Made by a program: the position numbers and the translations under genes. The notes below the pieces were generated by a model. The model had not been told where the DNA came from. It did no database searches and was given only the letters and a program-made list of their open reading frames with translations. From Azolla pinnata (Eukaryota; Streptophyta; Polypodiopsida; Salviniales; Salviniaceae), in assembly GCA_037176905.1 (NCBI GenBank), contig JBBBWG010031953.1, forward strand, positions 255-43,712: a stretch of DNA of 43,458 bases, given 5' to 3'. This document shows, piece after piece, positions 11,901 through 23,030 of this stretch. The first letter of the stretch is position 1, and each line of letters starts with the position of its first letter.

Positions 11901-14900
11901 GCCTAGCAGACCGGCATAATAGAAATACTGATGATGCAATCATATAATTTAAATGATCCTTAAAGAACCATCATGAATAAATGATACTTACTAACTCTGA
12001 CACAATAAAAGCTGTTGATCGCAGGCATGTTTCTCGGAAAGCTTCAGTATCAATTGTTGCTCCTTGTTCCACCTTTGAGATGAACTGTTGAAGAAGTTGT
12101 AAAAAATGTGCAATAAGTTTCTCTTTTAGGATATGTTTCATGGAGACAGCTACTTCAGATGCTTTTCCAGTGACACCATCAGTCTTTGATCCAAAGAGCA
12201 ATCCAGCTGTAGTATCTTGTAGGCCAAATGTCAAACCACCTATATTGATATGAATGTAGCTCGACTTCACATTTGCACTGATGATACCATTTGAAAGAAC
12301 TTCTAAAGTGCCCATGTCCGCCATCCATCCACGGGCCCCTGCAGCAGCTATAGATGCTGCAAATGTTGCCGGAATCATAATGATACCTGATTTTTCAGTC
12401 TTGCTTGGGTCCAGTTTGATATCTGACAGCAATGGAAGGAGGTCACTTGTATAAGAACCATTAGACCAAGTATTCAAAGCCCGAATCCGTTCCTAAAAAA
12501 TAGCATGAAAATTGTCAACTCTGACATGTTTGAATCAACAAAAACAAAGGAAAAATGTTTCATCAATTTCAGCACCTGCAGAAGACCTTGCGTTGTACAT
12601 GGTGCCAATGAGAGAGACCTCATAATCCAACTTCTAATTTGCTTTCTAGCTAGTGTCTGTATGGAAGCAACCCTTAGCGGGTCCATAGATGGTGATGAAT
12701 GAGTCTGCACCAGATGCAGCAGTATATCCAAGCAAGATGAATTCCAGAGAACCTACAAGCAAATATATAAACATGTCAAACATGCTAAAAGCAAGAAATA
12801 ATTAGATGGACAGTATATCTTACCTGCGAATACTTGTGCTTAATCTTATCAAGAAGTCCACATGCTATATCACATATACTTTCATTCCTATGTGACATCT
12901 TAGATATGAGAAAACATGCGTGAGTGACAATTACTGTCTGCCTTTGTTCTGCTTCCACCCCACTGGCACGCTCCTTGTCATCCTTTCACATTCAAGAATC
13001 CTTGTCATTTCTAACAATAAAAGTCTGCCAAAGAATCATTCGACAACAAGCATAGATATAATACATGAAAATGGATCGATCAGTACTTACAAGCCAAGCC
13101 ATTGAAGCATCGAAGGCTCTATGCACAATTGCTACAAGACACTGATATATAGATGGTGCCAAGTTAGGCTTCTCTAAATATTCAAAGACACAGGTAAGAG
13201 CACTTTCCAATTTCTCCCCATCAGTACTGTGCCTCAAAACTCCACCATTGTAATTCAGCCTTAATACTTCCAGAAATGCAACAGCTAGAAAGTACGTGGC
13301 CTTCACACCTGCCAGAAAAATAGATATATTGTAGATTAGCTGCAGTTGGAAATGATTTGTAATGTTTGATCAACTTCTTTCTACATCGAGAACAAAAAGG
13401 CATGGAGCCTTTTTAAGTTTTAACATGTGGAAAGACAGAGTTCAGAAAAGTTCAATGATGAAAACTAAGTCTCCTCTGCACTTGTCATCAGAGATGAGAT
13501 TCAAAAAACGCTTACTTTTCAATAGAGAGAACAGAACAAACAGCATTAAATAGCAGTTCAATAAGAGAGATCAAATTTACCAGACATTGTGCTGATGCTC
13601 GTTGCCTCGATGCAATCTTTTAAGGCTGCACATAAGGCAGCTCTCTGAGCTGAGGCTGCCTTCTCGTTGTTATTACTTCTTCGACTCCCAGGATTATGTA
13701 GTTCACTTAGCTCTAGTTCATCTTCCACCCATTTTAAAGAGCTGCCTACCTACAGTTGAGTAAGTGGATCCAGATTATACAAAGGAAACAACAAGTTACT
13801 TAGTATTGTTTTGGTATTATGGCAGCGTACAAGGGGAGGTGTTCCTTGAGTGATCCGAACTACTGCAGCAGACCATTGAGTATTCCAGAGATAGGGTCCT
13901 GCAACCGCTTGCAATGCAACTGCACTCATGCTTCCTACGCTTGGAGCACTTGAGGAAACATTCTTTGAGACTACTTGAACCTTTTGAATAGGGGGTGCCA
14001 ACCCAAAAAGAACAATGTAGAACCACAAGTTTCTAAATAGTTTCAATACTGTTGGTTCCACAACACCAAGGATATCCAGATCTGAGCAAATCTCAGCAAC
14101 TGATGGCAATAGCGGACCTAATAAATCAGCACCACTCCTGTGCAATATAGAACCAAATAATTACTCAAGTTGAAAATGTGATGTTAAAAAATGGGGAAAT
14201 TTCCACCACCGAGTAGATGAACAATTACATGATGCTCACTAAGAAAATTCATGGATAGAGGCAGTCAGTTTCTAATATGATCAGTCTGATGACTGTGATA
14301 GTAAATTCTTCCTTGCATTTTTTGTCCTATTACTACAAAGCTGTATCTTGCGCATATATATATAATTTACTTGATTCACCTAAGCTAGTTTCTTTCCCTC
14401 ATAAATGCCATTGTGGTTCCAGTATTCAGGCATATGGCTAGGTCATCCGACAAAAGAGAGGAAAACACGTGATCAACTCAACTAAGTGTTTAAATTGGAA
14501 CTATAATTGTTAAGAAAGGATGAACTGACCAGTTTCCATATAATCATTCTTACGGTTAACCAAAGACATTTGGTGATGAAGTAATATGAAGGTGCAGACA
14601 TGCACAGGAAATACTGAGGGATTTTTATGAGGAATTTAACCAAACACAAACCGCCCAATACCCAAAAATAACAAAAACTTACTTTCCACTCTTTGCTTCT
14701 GCAGCTAGACCAACATCAGAACAGAGCTGCAATAGCCGTTGTCGATAATCTGCTCTTAATTTTGGTTGAGAAAGACCCAATGCAATTGTAAGAAATGCAT
14801 TCGGCAAAGTCTGTAGAATAAATAAGAAATCAAGCTAAAATTTTCATCTACAATGAAGAATGAAAGTGATCTTACAGCTTTATTTGACTACCTCAACTCT

Positions 14901-17900
14901 TTCTGTGGTTGCTTCTGGGGCCAATGTTCTGCTCTGCGTTGACCCAACTGTAGCAAGTTTATCCATGTAACTTCTTGTAAGTAGAATCACTGCCTCTCTG
15001 TATGACTTTTCGAATCCCAAAGTTGCTATACGGGCAACAGATTCTAAAATCTGGAAGTTACAAATGAGTTATAAACGGTTACATGTTATAATCTGCATTT
15101 ATACAAGTAAAAGGTACATGCCTGTAACCTGAGCCGACTAGGCAAAGACGCATCCCCTTCTTCTAAGCTCTCAACAAAAAGAGGGCATATCATGTCTGCG
15201 ATTTCAGGTTTATGCATGAGCAGTACTGTATCAGCTAGAAACTGGATTATATTGAGATGCATTGTGGCAATAACCTGTTTCCCTTTCTCTTCCTGGAGAA
15301 CATGAAACACAGGCACTTAAGAATTTACAAAGCACAGATTGCATCTATTGTACAAAAACAAGAATGTAGTGAGAAATTATACGTCAAGTATAGAGAAATG
15401 TAGCCATCAAAGTTCAGATGCACAACAAGATTCAAGGAGATTGCTGAAGAATGTTTTGGATTAGTTTATTACAAATATCCTTTTCTGTATGTAGCTACAC
15501 CTTTCCTCTTCCTTATTGAAAGTCATAACTTCGTCTTATTGATCAACAGCCCAATCCAAACATCACTCCTACTACTCAATGGTAAAGTTAGCAGTAGAAA
15601 CGACTTAAAATCTCATTCATTACTAGTTCGAACCGTGATCAAGCATAAACAGGTTTTGGAGATCATCATTCATAATTTTCAAAAACATTCACAGATATTT
15701 TAATAATCTTATGGACTAGCAAGTATTGCCCATGAGCTACATTCACAGATATTTTAACAATAAAAGTTATATTAGTCTCCGAAATAGCAAATTTAACTTA
15801 GCTCATAACTCCAGGATCTATCAAGCGAGCAATTGGTCTGTGATAAACAAAGGAGAGCTATGAAAGCAGTTGAGGTAAAGAGACATAAAGAATAATCATG
15901 AAACAGAATAGATCTATATATTATATTTGGGAAACGGATGGTGAGATTCTGCCAATTATTTCTCAAAGGAGGCATCTAATATACTTGTTAGGGGTTCCTG
16001 GTAAGTTTCAGGCATGGAAAAGGGGCCTTCCCATGGTCAGAGCTTATAGATTGCAACAGGAAAGAAAAACACAAAGAATCCACAGGGATAACTTTCTGTT
16101 GTAAGCCAAAAAGCATGACCCACATGAGAAAAAAATCTAACAAGCAATATCTTGCCCTCTATTATAGATGACTCACTGTTCCACTACAGTAAAGCACTAA
16201 CGTGAATACTGTAATTCTGTGGCTAGGGGAAAACAAAAGATTTTAAATAGTGCAGAAGTTTCCTATTTGAAAGACAACCTTTCCACTGACATCTCGTACA
16301 TTTGCTGCCAAAGATAAGAGAAAGGATTCAACTGCAGCACGATCTGTATTCCAAATGAATTGAATAATGTTACTAGCTGTTTTTACAACGCTTTCAAACA
16401 TTGGGCCCCGGTTACTGCTCCACGGATCGGCCTGTAGAATAATACATATATAAGATTCATCAACTTATGGAAGGACTTTTTTATGTAAATTTTGGTTATA
16501 ATTACCTGAGCACATGTAGCAAATATCAAAGACTTCAACCGAAGCAATATTGCTTTCAAATCCTGGCTTCCACATAATGAGATTATGTCTAGCACATTTT
16601 GCAAAACACAAGCAAATAAGTCCTCACAGGATCTCAGCCGGCGCCATGGTGATACTGTACAAGCATCCGGAATATCAATCAAGATAGTCAAAGTTTCTCT
16701 AAGAGCATTTTTTACTACACGTCCTTCGAGTTTCAAAGACAAAAAGCTTTTGGTATAGACTGATGATGCTGCTTTGCAGATCTGAAGCTCTGCATGGATC
16801 TTTGGCTTCAAGACATTCTCCTCTGCAGGCCAATCTCGTTTTCTTAACTGCATAACACACAATTGGGTAGAGCTTCATCCAAATTCTCAGTCTATAAAAC
16901 TAAGCCAAGATAAAAGCTCCAAAATGCCTCTAATATTTGCTTAATTTTACCAAATGGTGTCAAAATTCTGTTAGTTCTCCGAAAACCTGTGATCAACTAG
17001 GGAAAGAGGGGATGAATGAATCGTATAACTAACCTTATGGCATAACATAAGTGCTTGAAAGAGAGTTTTCCAAAGGTATTCGAGGATAACAAGACAGCAC
17101 AGGTATTATGGGTATTTCTATAAAACAAAATCAACATAAGAGTACCCAGAACAATCAAAACTAACCTTGAGAATTAACGGAATTGCTTTCAGATGTTGAC
17201 CTGCAGATGCCATCAATTGGTGGAAAAGAATCTCTTTGTTAGCCATGTGATTTGTCCTCACCGTATCTAGTACATTCAACATGAGGCTGAAAGCAAAACG
17301 TTGTTTCTCTAGATTAATAGTATCCTCCTCTTGCAACTCCCTCATGTATTGTAAACTTAATTTACAATTACTGGACCCATGAGGTAACACCGAGTTATCA
17401 AGGTTGTCTTTCCCAACCGAGTTTCCATTGACTGATACAACAGAAGAAAAGCTGTGTCCTTCATTTTTTGCAGGAGAGCCTATTTTGAGCTTTTCAGATG
17501 GACTTCCATCTTTTAGCATGAGATGATATGGCTTTCCTATGTACTCTAAGATCTCTCTTGAAGGACTTCCGATATAGTCTTTGGATGGGCTTCTATCCGC
17601 AAAATTAAAATTATCCTGGAAATTCTCTTGTGATAATCCATGGAATGGGAGAATCCACTCCTGCAGTAGGCAGGAGCTGAGTTGTTCAACTTTTGACGCA
17701 TCTAAAGCTGGACAGTTATAAGACAATGCAGTAAAAAATGCCCTGAGTAGTGAAGGCAATTCTTGAGAACTGTTGGAACCATAGCTTGTGACAGCTTTTT
17801 CGATCACGGAGACAATCACTGAACTGAATGCAGCAGCACCTGCTTGCCCAGATTCCACAATATTCACTAAGTAAGAGTTCAATTCTGTAAAGAAGAAGCT

Positions 17901-18194
17901 TGCAGCCTCAAAAGTGAACCATTTTGGAAAGGACTCTTGGTTACAACTCGTCAGAAGAGACTGGAGAAATGTGACCAATGTATTTATTAAATCATGAGTA
18001 TCCTTGATATTTTTGCATTTGGAAAGGAGTCTGGCAATGGCCATAATTCCCTGGAGTTGTGCAGCTGAAAATTCCACATGTTGGGGATCATCACTGTTGA
18101 AAGAGCTTTGCTCGAGCATCCAATTTATTCTTTCTGTTGCTATGTCTGCCTTATCCGCTGCAAGAACATCAACTAGCTCGGTGAGAAACTCCAT
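5983..18194 (-). CDS. PI4KA1: Phosphatidylinositol 4-kinase alpha (type III), about 26 coding exons, about 2,036 aa
   Basis: This lipid kinase makes PI4P from phosphatidylinositol, mainly at the plasma membrane. Exons (approximate, 5' to 3'): 18194-17166, 16847-16506, 16431-16279, 15292-15122, 15050-14894, 14810-14683, 14137-13831, 13749-13581, 13308-13091, 12982-12824, 12752-12576, 12492-11992, 11032-10673, 10366-10155, 9916-9712, 9634-9504, 9424-9268, 9183-8917, 8848-8771, 8675-8628, 8244-8069, 7995-7803, 7725-7585, 7079-6871, 6684-6523, 6241-5983. The translation matches plant PI4K-alpha along its length. Recognisable blocks are [33 protein letters not shown], the helical region [16 protein letters not shown] and the kinase domain with [11 protein letters not shown], catalytic loop [11 protein letters not shown] (about residue 1,890) and HIDFGF (about 1,905), ending [13 protein letters not shown]. 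The start [15 protein letters not shown] aligns with the Arabidopsis start; an upstream in-frame ATG at 18236 is probably intronic or leader. Residues about 200-245 carry four Ser-Pro motifs (SPSK, GSPSRE, GSPSEK, GSPAK), likely a phosphorylated linker. No frame break was found. Confidence 0.95.
9504..9504 (-). other. GC-AG intron donor in PI4K-alpha (exon 16/intron 16)
   Basis: The exon ends in the codons for DTWANPL plus two bases. The junction reads AG|GCAAGT, the classical GC-type donor consensus. The next exon opens with one base that completes Arg, then ESSPSKLRG. No GT donor restores the frame as well. Confidence 0.65.
15122..15122 (-). other. GC-AG intron donor in PI4K-alpha (exon 4/intron 4)
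   Basis: Similarity to plant PI4K-alpha requires the exon to end after SLPSRLRLQ and the next to start [12 protein letters not shown]. On the minus strand the junction reads CAG|GCATGT and the intron ends in AG. A GT donor a few codons upstream would drop conserved residues. Confidence 0.6.
15560..15660 (+). mobile_element. Possible tRNA-derived SINE fragment in PI4K intron 3
   Basis: An A-box-like stretch, TACTCAATGGTAAAG (15573-15587), is followed about 40 bp later by a perfect B-box-like GTTCGAACC (15626-15634). This order and spacing fit a pol III promoter of a plant SINE. No clear tail or target-site duplication was found, so the call is weak. Confidence 0.3.
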
Positions 18195-19050
18195 GGGAGA
18201 AATCTCATCCGCTTTTATCCACCAACTAAAGCACATTGTAAATTTCCTCTCTTTTGGGTAAATCTTTCAAACTGAACAACTACATGAAAACCTAGTGAAG
18301 ACATGATGATTGAATGAAGCATTCCTGAGTAAGATCGCTGAATTGAAGTTGACGGGGCAAAAAGGCCGACTGCATCTCAACTGTTCTCCAGTTTAATAAA
18401 AGCAGAATGTCGCTTACCATGGATTCCCGAATTGGAAGAAACATTCGAACCAAAAATGGCTAAAAAATGAGACTTCCAAAAGTGCCTGTTGAATATGGAA
18501 CTGACGCGAAGATGCACTAATCCACGCAAAATGATCCCTTTATGGATTGTCTTCAGCCAAACGGACCTAGAAACTGTAAATAATAATACCTATAGTTCTC
18601 GTAGATAAGATTCAGCTGCAGAGAAGATAGATTGGTCTGTGTAAATTCTGTCAATTTCCCACATATGCTGAAACGGAAGATAGCTTAGTCTGATGAGACG
18701 GAAGATGGGAACGGCAGAGACGGAATCTCAGGATTTGCTCAGATTCGATCGATCTTTGCTGAGAGGTGCATAAAAGCATTCCTTCTCGTACATTTTATCA
18801 CATATACAGACTTGTTTCAAAGGCCAGGAAGCGAGGATGAGAGAAGCCGAAGAGAAATGGCGACATTCAGGGAGCTTGCAGAATTGGAGCAGCAATACAA
18901 TGCAACTGAGACCTAAAGAAGAATGCCGAAGAACAGATGAGAGAGATTTCAGTACCTGCAACGGATCTTAAACGAAACACGGGAGAGAGAGGGAGAGAGA
19001 GAGAGAATCTAGCGAGTTTTTCTTACAGTACCAGGAAGAAGGAGAGGAGT
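18195..19050 (-). promoter_or_regulatory. PI4K-alpha leader region with a probable 5' UTR intron
   Basis: Upstream of the start codon the minus strand shows a plausible leader-intron donor at 18956 (CAG|GTACTG) and acceptor-like AG sites just before the coding exon (for example near 18225). Plant PI4K genes often have leader introns. The first exon would start at about 19000-19050, next to a GAGAGA run at 18985-19010. Transcription start not resolved. Confidence 0.4.
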
Positions 19051-19159
19051 GCTTGCCTCTTGTGAAGAAGTGGAACGGTGGACAGCAGCAGCGAGCAATG
19101 CAGATCGTGGAGGTGGACCCGGGAAAGCGTGGGAGCGTCAGGAGATTTCAAACATAACC

Positions 19160-19440
19160 ACGGCGATGGAGAAGCAGAAGGGAGATGGAGATGGAGATGG
19201 AGATGGGGATGGGGAGATGGAGAGACGGCCTCTGAGAAGGTTTTCCACTGCACAGTTCCTCTCCCTCCCTCCCTCCCTCCCTTTCTCTCTGCCGTAGCTC
19301 CTGCTCAATCTCTCAACCTCTCTCTGTCTCTCTCTCTCCCTGCCTCCCTCCCTCTCACTTCCTCATGGGGAGCTAGCTGTACCTGAGGAGAAGGAAGAGG
19401 AAGAGAAGAAGCCTGTGTGTGTGTGTGTGTGTGCGTCTGC
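19160..19440. repeat. Simple repeats upstream of PI4K-alpha: GGAGAT, CTCC/CTCT and TG runs
   Basis: In order: (GGAGAT)n at about 19183-19215, (CCCT)n at 19260-19282, (CTCT)n at about 19318-19350 and (TG)n at 19413-19433. All are low-complexity; translations across them are not meaningful. Confidence 0.9.
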
Positions 19441-19504
19441 GTTCGGTCTGCAGCGCTGCCTGTGTTTGTCTGTCTGTTTGCTGCTTCCGCTGTGTCAAAA
19501 TTCA

Positions 19505-19701
19505 ACAGGAAGAAGAAGAAGAAGAAGAAGAAGCAGAGATCCTGCGGATATGCCGTTCCTTCTTCTCTTTCTTCTTCTTCTTCTTCTTCTTCTTCTTCTT
19601 CTTCTCTTCTTCTTCTTCTTCTTTCTGCTGTTGCTTCTTCTTCTTCTTCTTCTTCTTTTCTTCTTCTTCTTCTTCTTTCTGCTGTTGCTTCTTCTTCTTC
19701 C

Positions 19702-19736
<35 letters not shown>

Positions 19737-19760
19737 TTCTTCTTCTTTCTTCTTCTTTGT
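19505..19760. repeat. Long CTT/GAA trinucleotide tract
   Basis: A short GAA run at 19506-19535 is followed by about 200 bp of almost pure TTC/CTT on the plus strand (19558-19757), interrupted by two copies of TTTCTGCTGTTGCTTC about 60 bp apart. The change of strand asymmetry between the two runs makes this an imperfect inverted purine/pyrimidine block. Confidence 0.95.
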
Positions 19761-19789
19761 GACCATATATATGTCCATTGATCCTCTTG

Positions 19790-20400
19790 GAGTCGAATCG
19801 GATCGATCGATTTCTTCGCGTGCGATCGGATTGGATCGCACGCAATCTTTCGGGATCGATCGCCTTCGCTACCGCGATCGGTTCGTACCGATCCGGTCGA
19901 TCGATTTCTCTGCCGTGATCAAATCGGATCGGATCGGATCGGATCGATCGATTTCTCTACCACTGTCGAATCGGATCGGAATCGGATCGGAATCGAATCG
20001 AACCGATCGATTTTGCATGCAATCGAGATTGGACCGGTCGTTTCCACTGTCGTGATCGGTTTGGATCGATCGGATTGATCGTTTCCACTGTCGTGATCGG
20101 TTTGGATCGATCGGATCGATCGTCTCCACTGTCGTGATCGGTTTGGATCGATCAGATCGATCGATTTTCAAGTGTGATCCGATCGGATCAGATCGACCGA
20201 TTCCACTGTTTCGCCATTGCGGTCGGTTGGGATCGATCGATTTCTCTCTATGCAATCGGTTTTGGGTCGATCGACTTCTCCGTATGCGATCGGATCAGTG
20301 ACCAAATCCTACTGCTACGATCACCTTGGATCGATCCGTTTCTTGCCATGATCGGATCGGATCGACTCCCGGCTGTTGCGATCGATTGATTCCGCTGCTG
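19790..20400. repeat. GATC-saturated minisatellite field with a 41-bp core unit
   Basis: The sequence is a mosaic of GGATCGATCGATTTC-like words with about fifty GATC sites by hand count. The clearest tandem unit is 41 bp, starting TTTCCACTGTCGTGATCGG at 20041, 20082 and 20123. More degenerate units with the same CACTGTCG word lie on both sides. Transition from the CTT tract is abrupt at about 19785. Confidence 0.9.
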
Positions 20401-20895
20401 CAATCAGCTTTCACCATCGTGATCAAATCCAGGGCATGCATACAAACAGAACTTGCAATTGTACAAGGACCCCGACGCTCATTTATCTACAAACTAGCAT
20501 TTTAATCCGTGCATGCGGTCACTTCCCCAACATCAAATCCGATGGATCACGCGCCACATCGAGCTTGCAGAGTCGCATTCGGGCACTTCCCTCATGTATA
20601 CATGCACACTGCGATCCGTCGGAAGATTTGCGTTTACAAACCCTCTCTTCCGCGTCCATGAGCGGATGCAAAAGACATCGGCTGCCTATTTCAACATGCG
20701 GACCAAGATTAGACGAAGAGAGGCGAGGCGATCGACGGTGCAGGAGAGAGATCTAAGACGGTGCAAGTTCTCAAATCGCTCCTCCACCGTCAGATCTCCT
20801 CTCTCTCTCTCTCTCTTTTGTACGTTCGTAGATGAGTAGATACAAGAACATCATTGTACGCTTTGTCTCATGGACCAATATTGGCCTAAGACGGC
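20400..20895. other. Spacer, no gene recognised
   Basis: Mixed-composition DNA with a (CT)n run at about 20796-20816. Frames of up to about 126 codons occur here, but they run straight on from repeat DNA and resemble nothing I know. Confidence 0.5.
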
Positions 20896-20896
20896 G

Positions 20897-21135
20897 TTTA
20901 ATCTATCTTTCTTTCTTTCTTTCTTTTTATGACAAAAGTACATCTCCATTTGCCCTCGCGAGATTCGAACCCAAGACCTCCTCTCACTTCAAGACATGCA
21001 TACACACACAATAAGAAAAAAGCTCGACTCCAGATTCGAACCTCAAACCTCTCACTCGAGTCTTGGGGACAAGAGCATGAAGATTTCTTCCCTAACAAGT
21101 AAAACCTACCGCTTTGAATGTGCCGAAAGCCTGTG
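20897..21135 (-). mobile_element. Probable tRNA-derived SINE-like element(s) with (AAAG)n tail
   Basis: On the minus strand an A-box-like AAAGCGGTAGG (about 21106-21116) is followed by GAGGTTCGAATCTGG (B-box, about 21032-21043), then a second GGGTTCGAATCTCGCG (about 20959-20972). The element ends in an A-rich tail of AAAG units (20907-20931). The phrases GTGAGAGG...GGTTCGAATCTCG are typical of plant tRNA-derived SINEs. Two B boxes about 72 bp apart suggest a dimer or one element inserted beside another. No exact flanking duplication was found. Confidence 0.5.
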
Positions 21136-21590
21136 CCAAACAGAAGCGAACCGATCCAAGCTCGTGTTGATGCAACAAAAGGCCATAGCCCCAAGGGAGT
21201 TGTGGCATCGACCCCCGGAACAAGCTGACAGAGAGATCCGTCTTTCGCCACCGACTCTCTTACTCGTCGATCGTTCATATGTACCTACATTGTTCGTACG
21301 TTAGTTAGCTCGACAAAAAGCAGACGGAAACGTCTGGTAGACAAAAAGAAGAACACGAAGAAAGAAGCAGAAGAAGACTCGTCTTTATGACTCTTGAATC
21401 GGGTCGGATCGCGTTTCACTTGTTGAGCACTCTACACTTTCTAATCCGCGCTTGAACGGCTCTGTAATTGGGATGGGCATCTGCAGTTTCTAGTCAGCCA
21501 TTTAACAGCGAATTCGTCCCTTTGGAGCATTGTAGATCCTTTGAAATTTGCCCACAATCAATTCTCTTCCTTTCCTTATATTGCTAGTGC
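21135..21590. other. Spacer, no gene recognised
   Basis: Unique-looking DNA with a GAAGAA-rich stretch near 21345-21375. No coding, RNA or repeat signal that I can support. Confidence 0.5.
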
Positions 21591-21593
21591 TAC

Positions 21594-21790
21594 TTCCTAT
21601 AATCACTTCTGTCCTTTTACTAATCGCTTTCATCTATCTCTTCCCATGTTCATCAGTTCTCGGTCTTCCTTACTGCGATTTACTAATTGCTTCCTACTTC
21701 CAACTGTTATGTATTAATCGATTCCCTTATGGCATTCGATTTAACAGAAGTTAGTAATTTTCAAAATCTAATTAGCTCGAGAGCTACAGA
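21594..21790 (+). repeat. Single copy of the dispersed TAATCGATTC repeat (family R240)
   Basis: The order of words here (TAATCACTTCT, TACTAATCGC, CTTCCCATGTTCA, TACTAATTGCTTCCTACTTC, TTAATCGATTCCCT, GATTTAACAGAAGTTAGTAA) repeats that of the tandem units at 31850-32510. It is one diverged copy of the same ~240-bp family, 10 kb away. R240 is a label used only here. Confidence 0.7.
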
Positions 21791-23030
21791 GCTAAGGATG
21801 CCACAGGAGTATAAACATAAAACAACAAAGTGGAGATCTCTAGCCATGTCATTCACTAAACCAAGGTCGGACACATTTTTAACAGCTCGGTTAAGACGAA
21901 AGAAGAGAATAAGAAAGCATGAAATGTTTTAGAGCTTTAGTAGTTTTAGAGAAGATAAATACATCACCTCGGGTTCCGAGTCTCTATCAGCTCTTGACGA
22001 TGGGAGAAGGTAGGTACTTTTGCCGTACACCTCCTACACACTTCAAGAGCTTAATCTTTGGTTTCCTGTACTTCAAAGTGAATTGCATTTCCCAAAAATT
22101 GTTTAGAATCTTAGCAGTAAAAATCGACAGATCTCGTACGGTGTGACTTCCCCATCAAGTTGAAGTAACAGGGATAGCTGAGCTTCAATAGATCAAAACA
22201 CATTTTTGTTTAACAAATGCATACTATTCTATTTTCCTATTTGTATATGGTCGAGATCATACTCTTCACAACTTTTCATGCCACCTTCGCATCTTTTACA
22301 AGCAAACCTGAAAGAAGTACAATGAAGCTTCGATCGTGAACAGTGACCATCTAATTAGATATGGTTAATGGTTACATAGTATTCACCAGAGCCGCTCATG
22401 AAGGCATATAGAAAAGAAAGGAAAAATGCACAGAATACCGACAAAATCGTGTTAAAGCTTTGAGCGAGGCAACAAGAGTGCAACAATCATCTGAACCAAC
22501 CAAATAAGAACAACCAACGATGTGAACTCAGAACTTCCAATCATATACATATATGATCATGCATCGGTCTCAGGTAGCAATTAAAACAACAAATGGTACG
22601 GCAAATCTTTGTCCATTTCACTCGCAGTAAAAAAAAAGGAAATACAAGAAAAGATCTCTAGATCAGCACAATATCCACATCATAACGGCAACCCTCACAA
22701 ACACAGAGTAAACAAACAGACTGGACAAACATATTATACGCTGGGTATATAATACTATATATAGACTCTGAGTCAATGGTGAGCTTGAGCATACATGAAA
22801 AGCATTCTGAAGTAGTCATAGTTCCTGCACCGTGCATCCTTCCGAGATTGCTGGTACAAGAGACAGCACAATACATCAAAATCAATGAATAGAAGCGCGG
22901 CTTGAGTGTGAACAGACTCTGGGTCATTAATTCTTTTCTAACTAATTTCCCAGCTCAATTATTTGTTTGGCTGGATAGGTTTAGGGTTTAATCGATCTAC
23001 CGAATTCTGTGGGATAGTGCCTGCCAACCT
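21790..23030. other. Spacer and 3' UTR region of the RING gene
   Basis: No gene recognised. A short TTTAGGGTTTA word lies near 22980 just outside the RING gene. The 200-300 bp next to 23031 should be its 3' UTR. Confidence 0.5.

Noticed and set aside
18195-18236. Upstream in-frame ATG of PI4K-alpha (adding MCFSWWIKADEISP)
   Set aside because: A good acceptor-like CTTTAG lies between the two ATGs, and the downstream ATG matches the start of plant orthologues.
19415-20055. Overlapping frames rich in Ser, Leu, Phe or Glu over 19.3-20.3 kb
   Set aside because: They are translations of the CTT/GAA tract and the GATC field; such repeats are open in several frames by nature.
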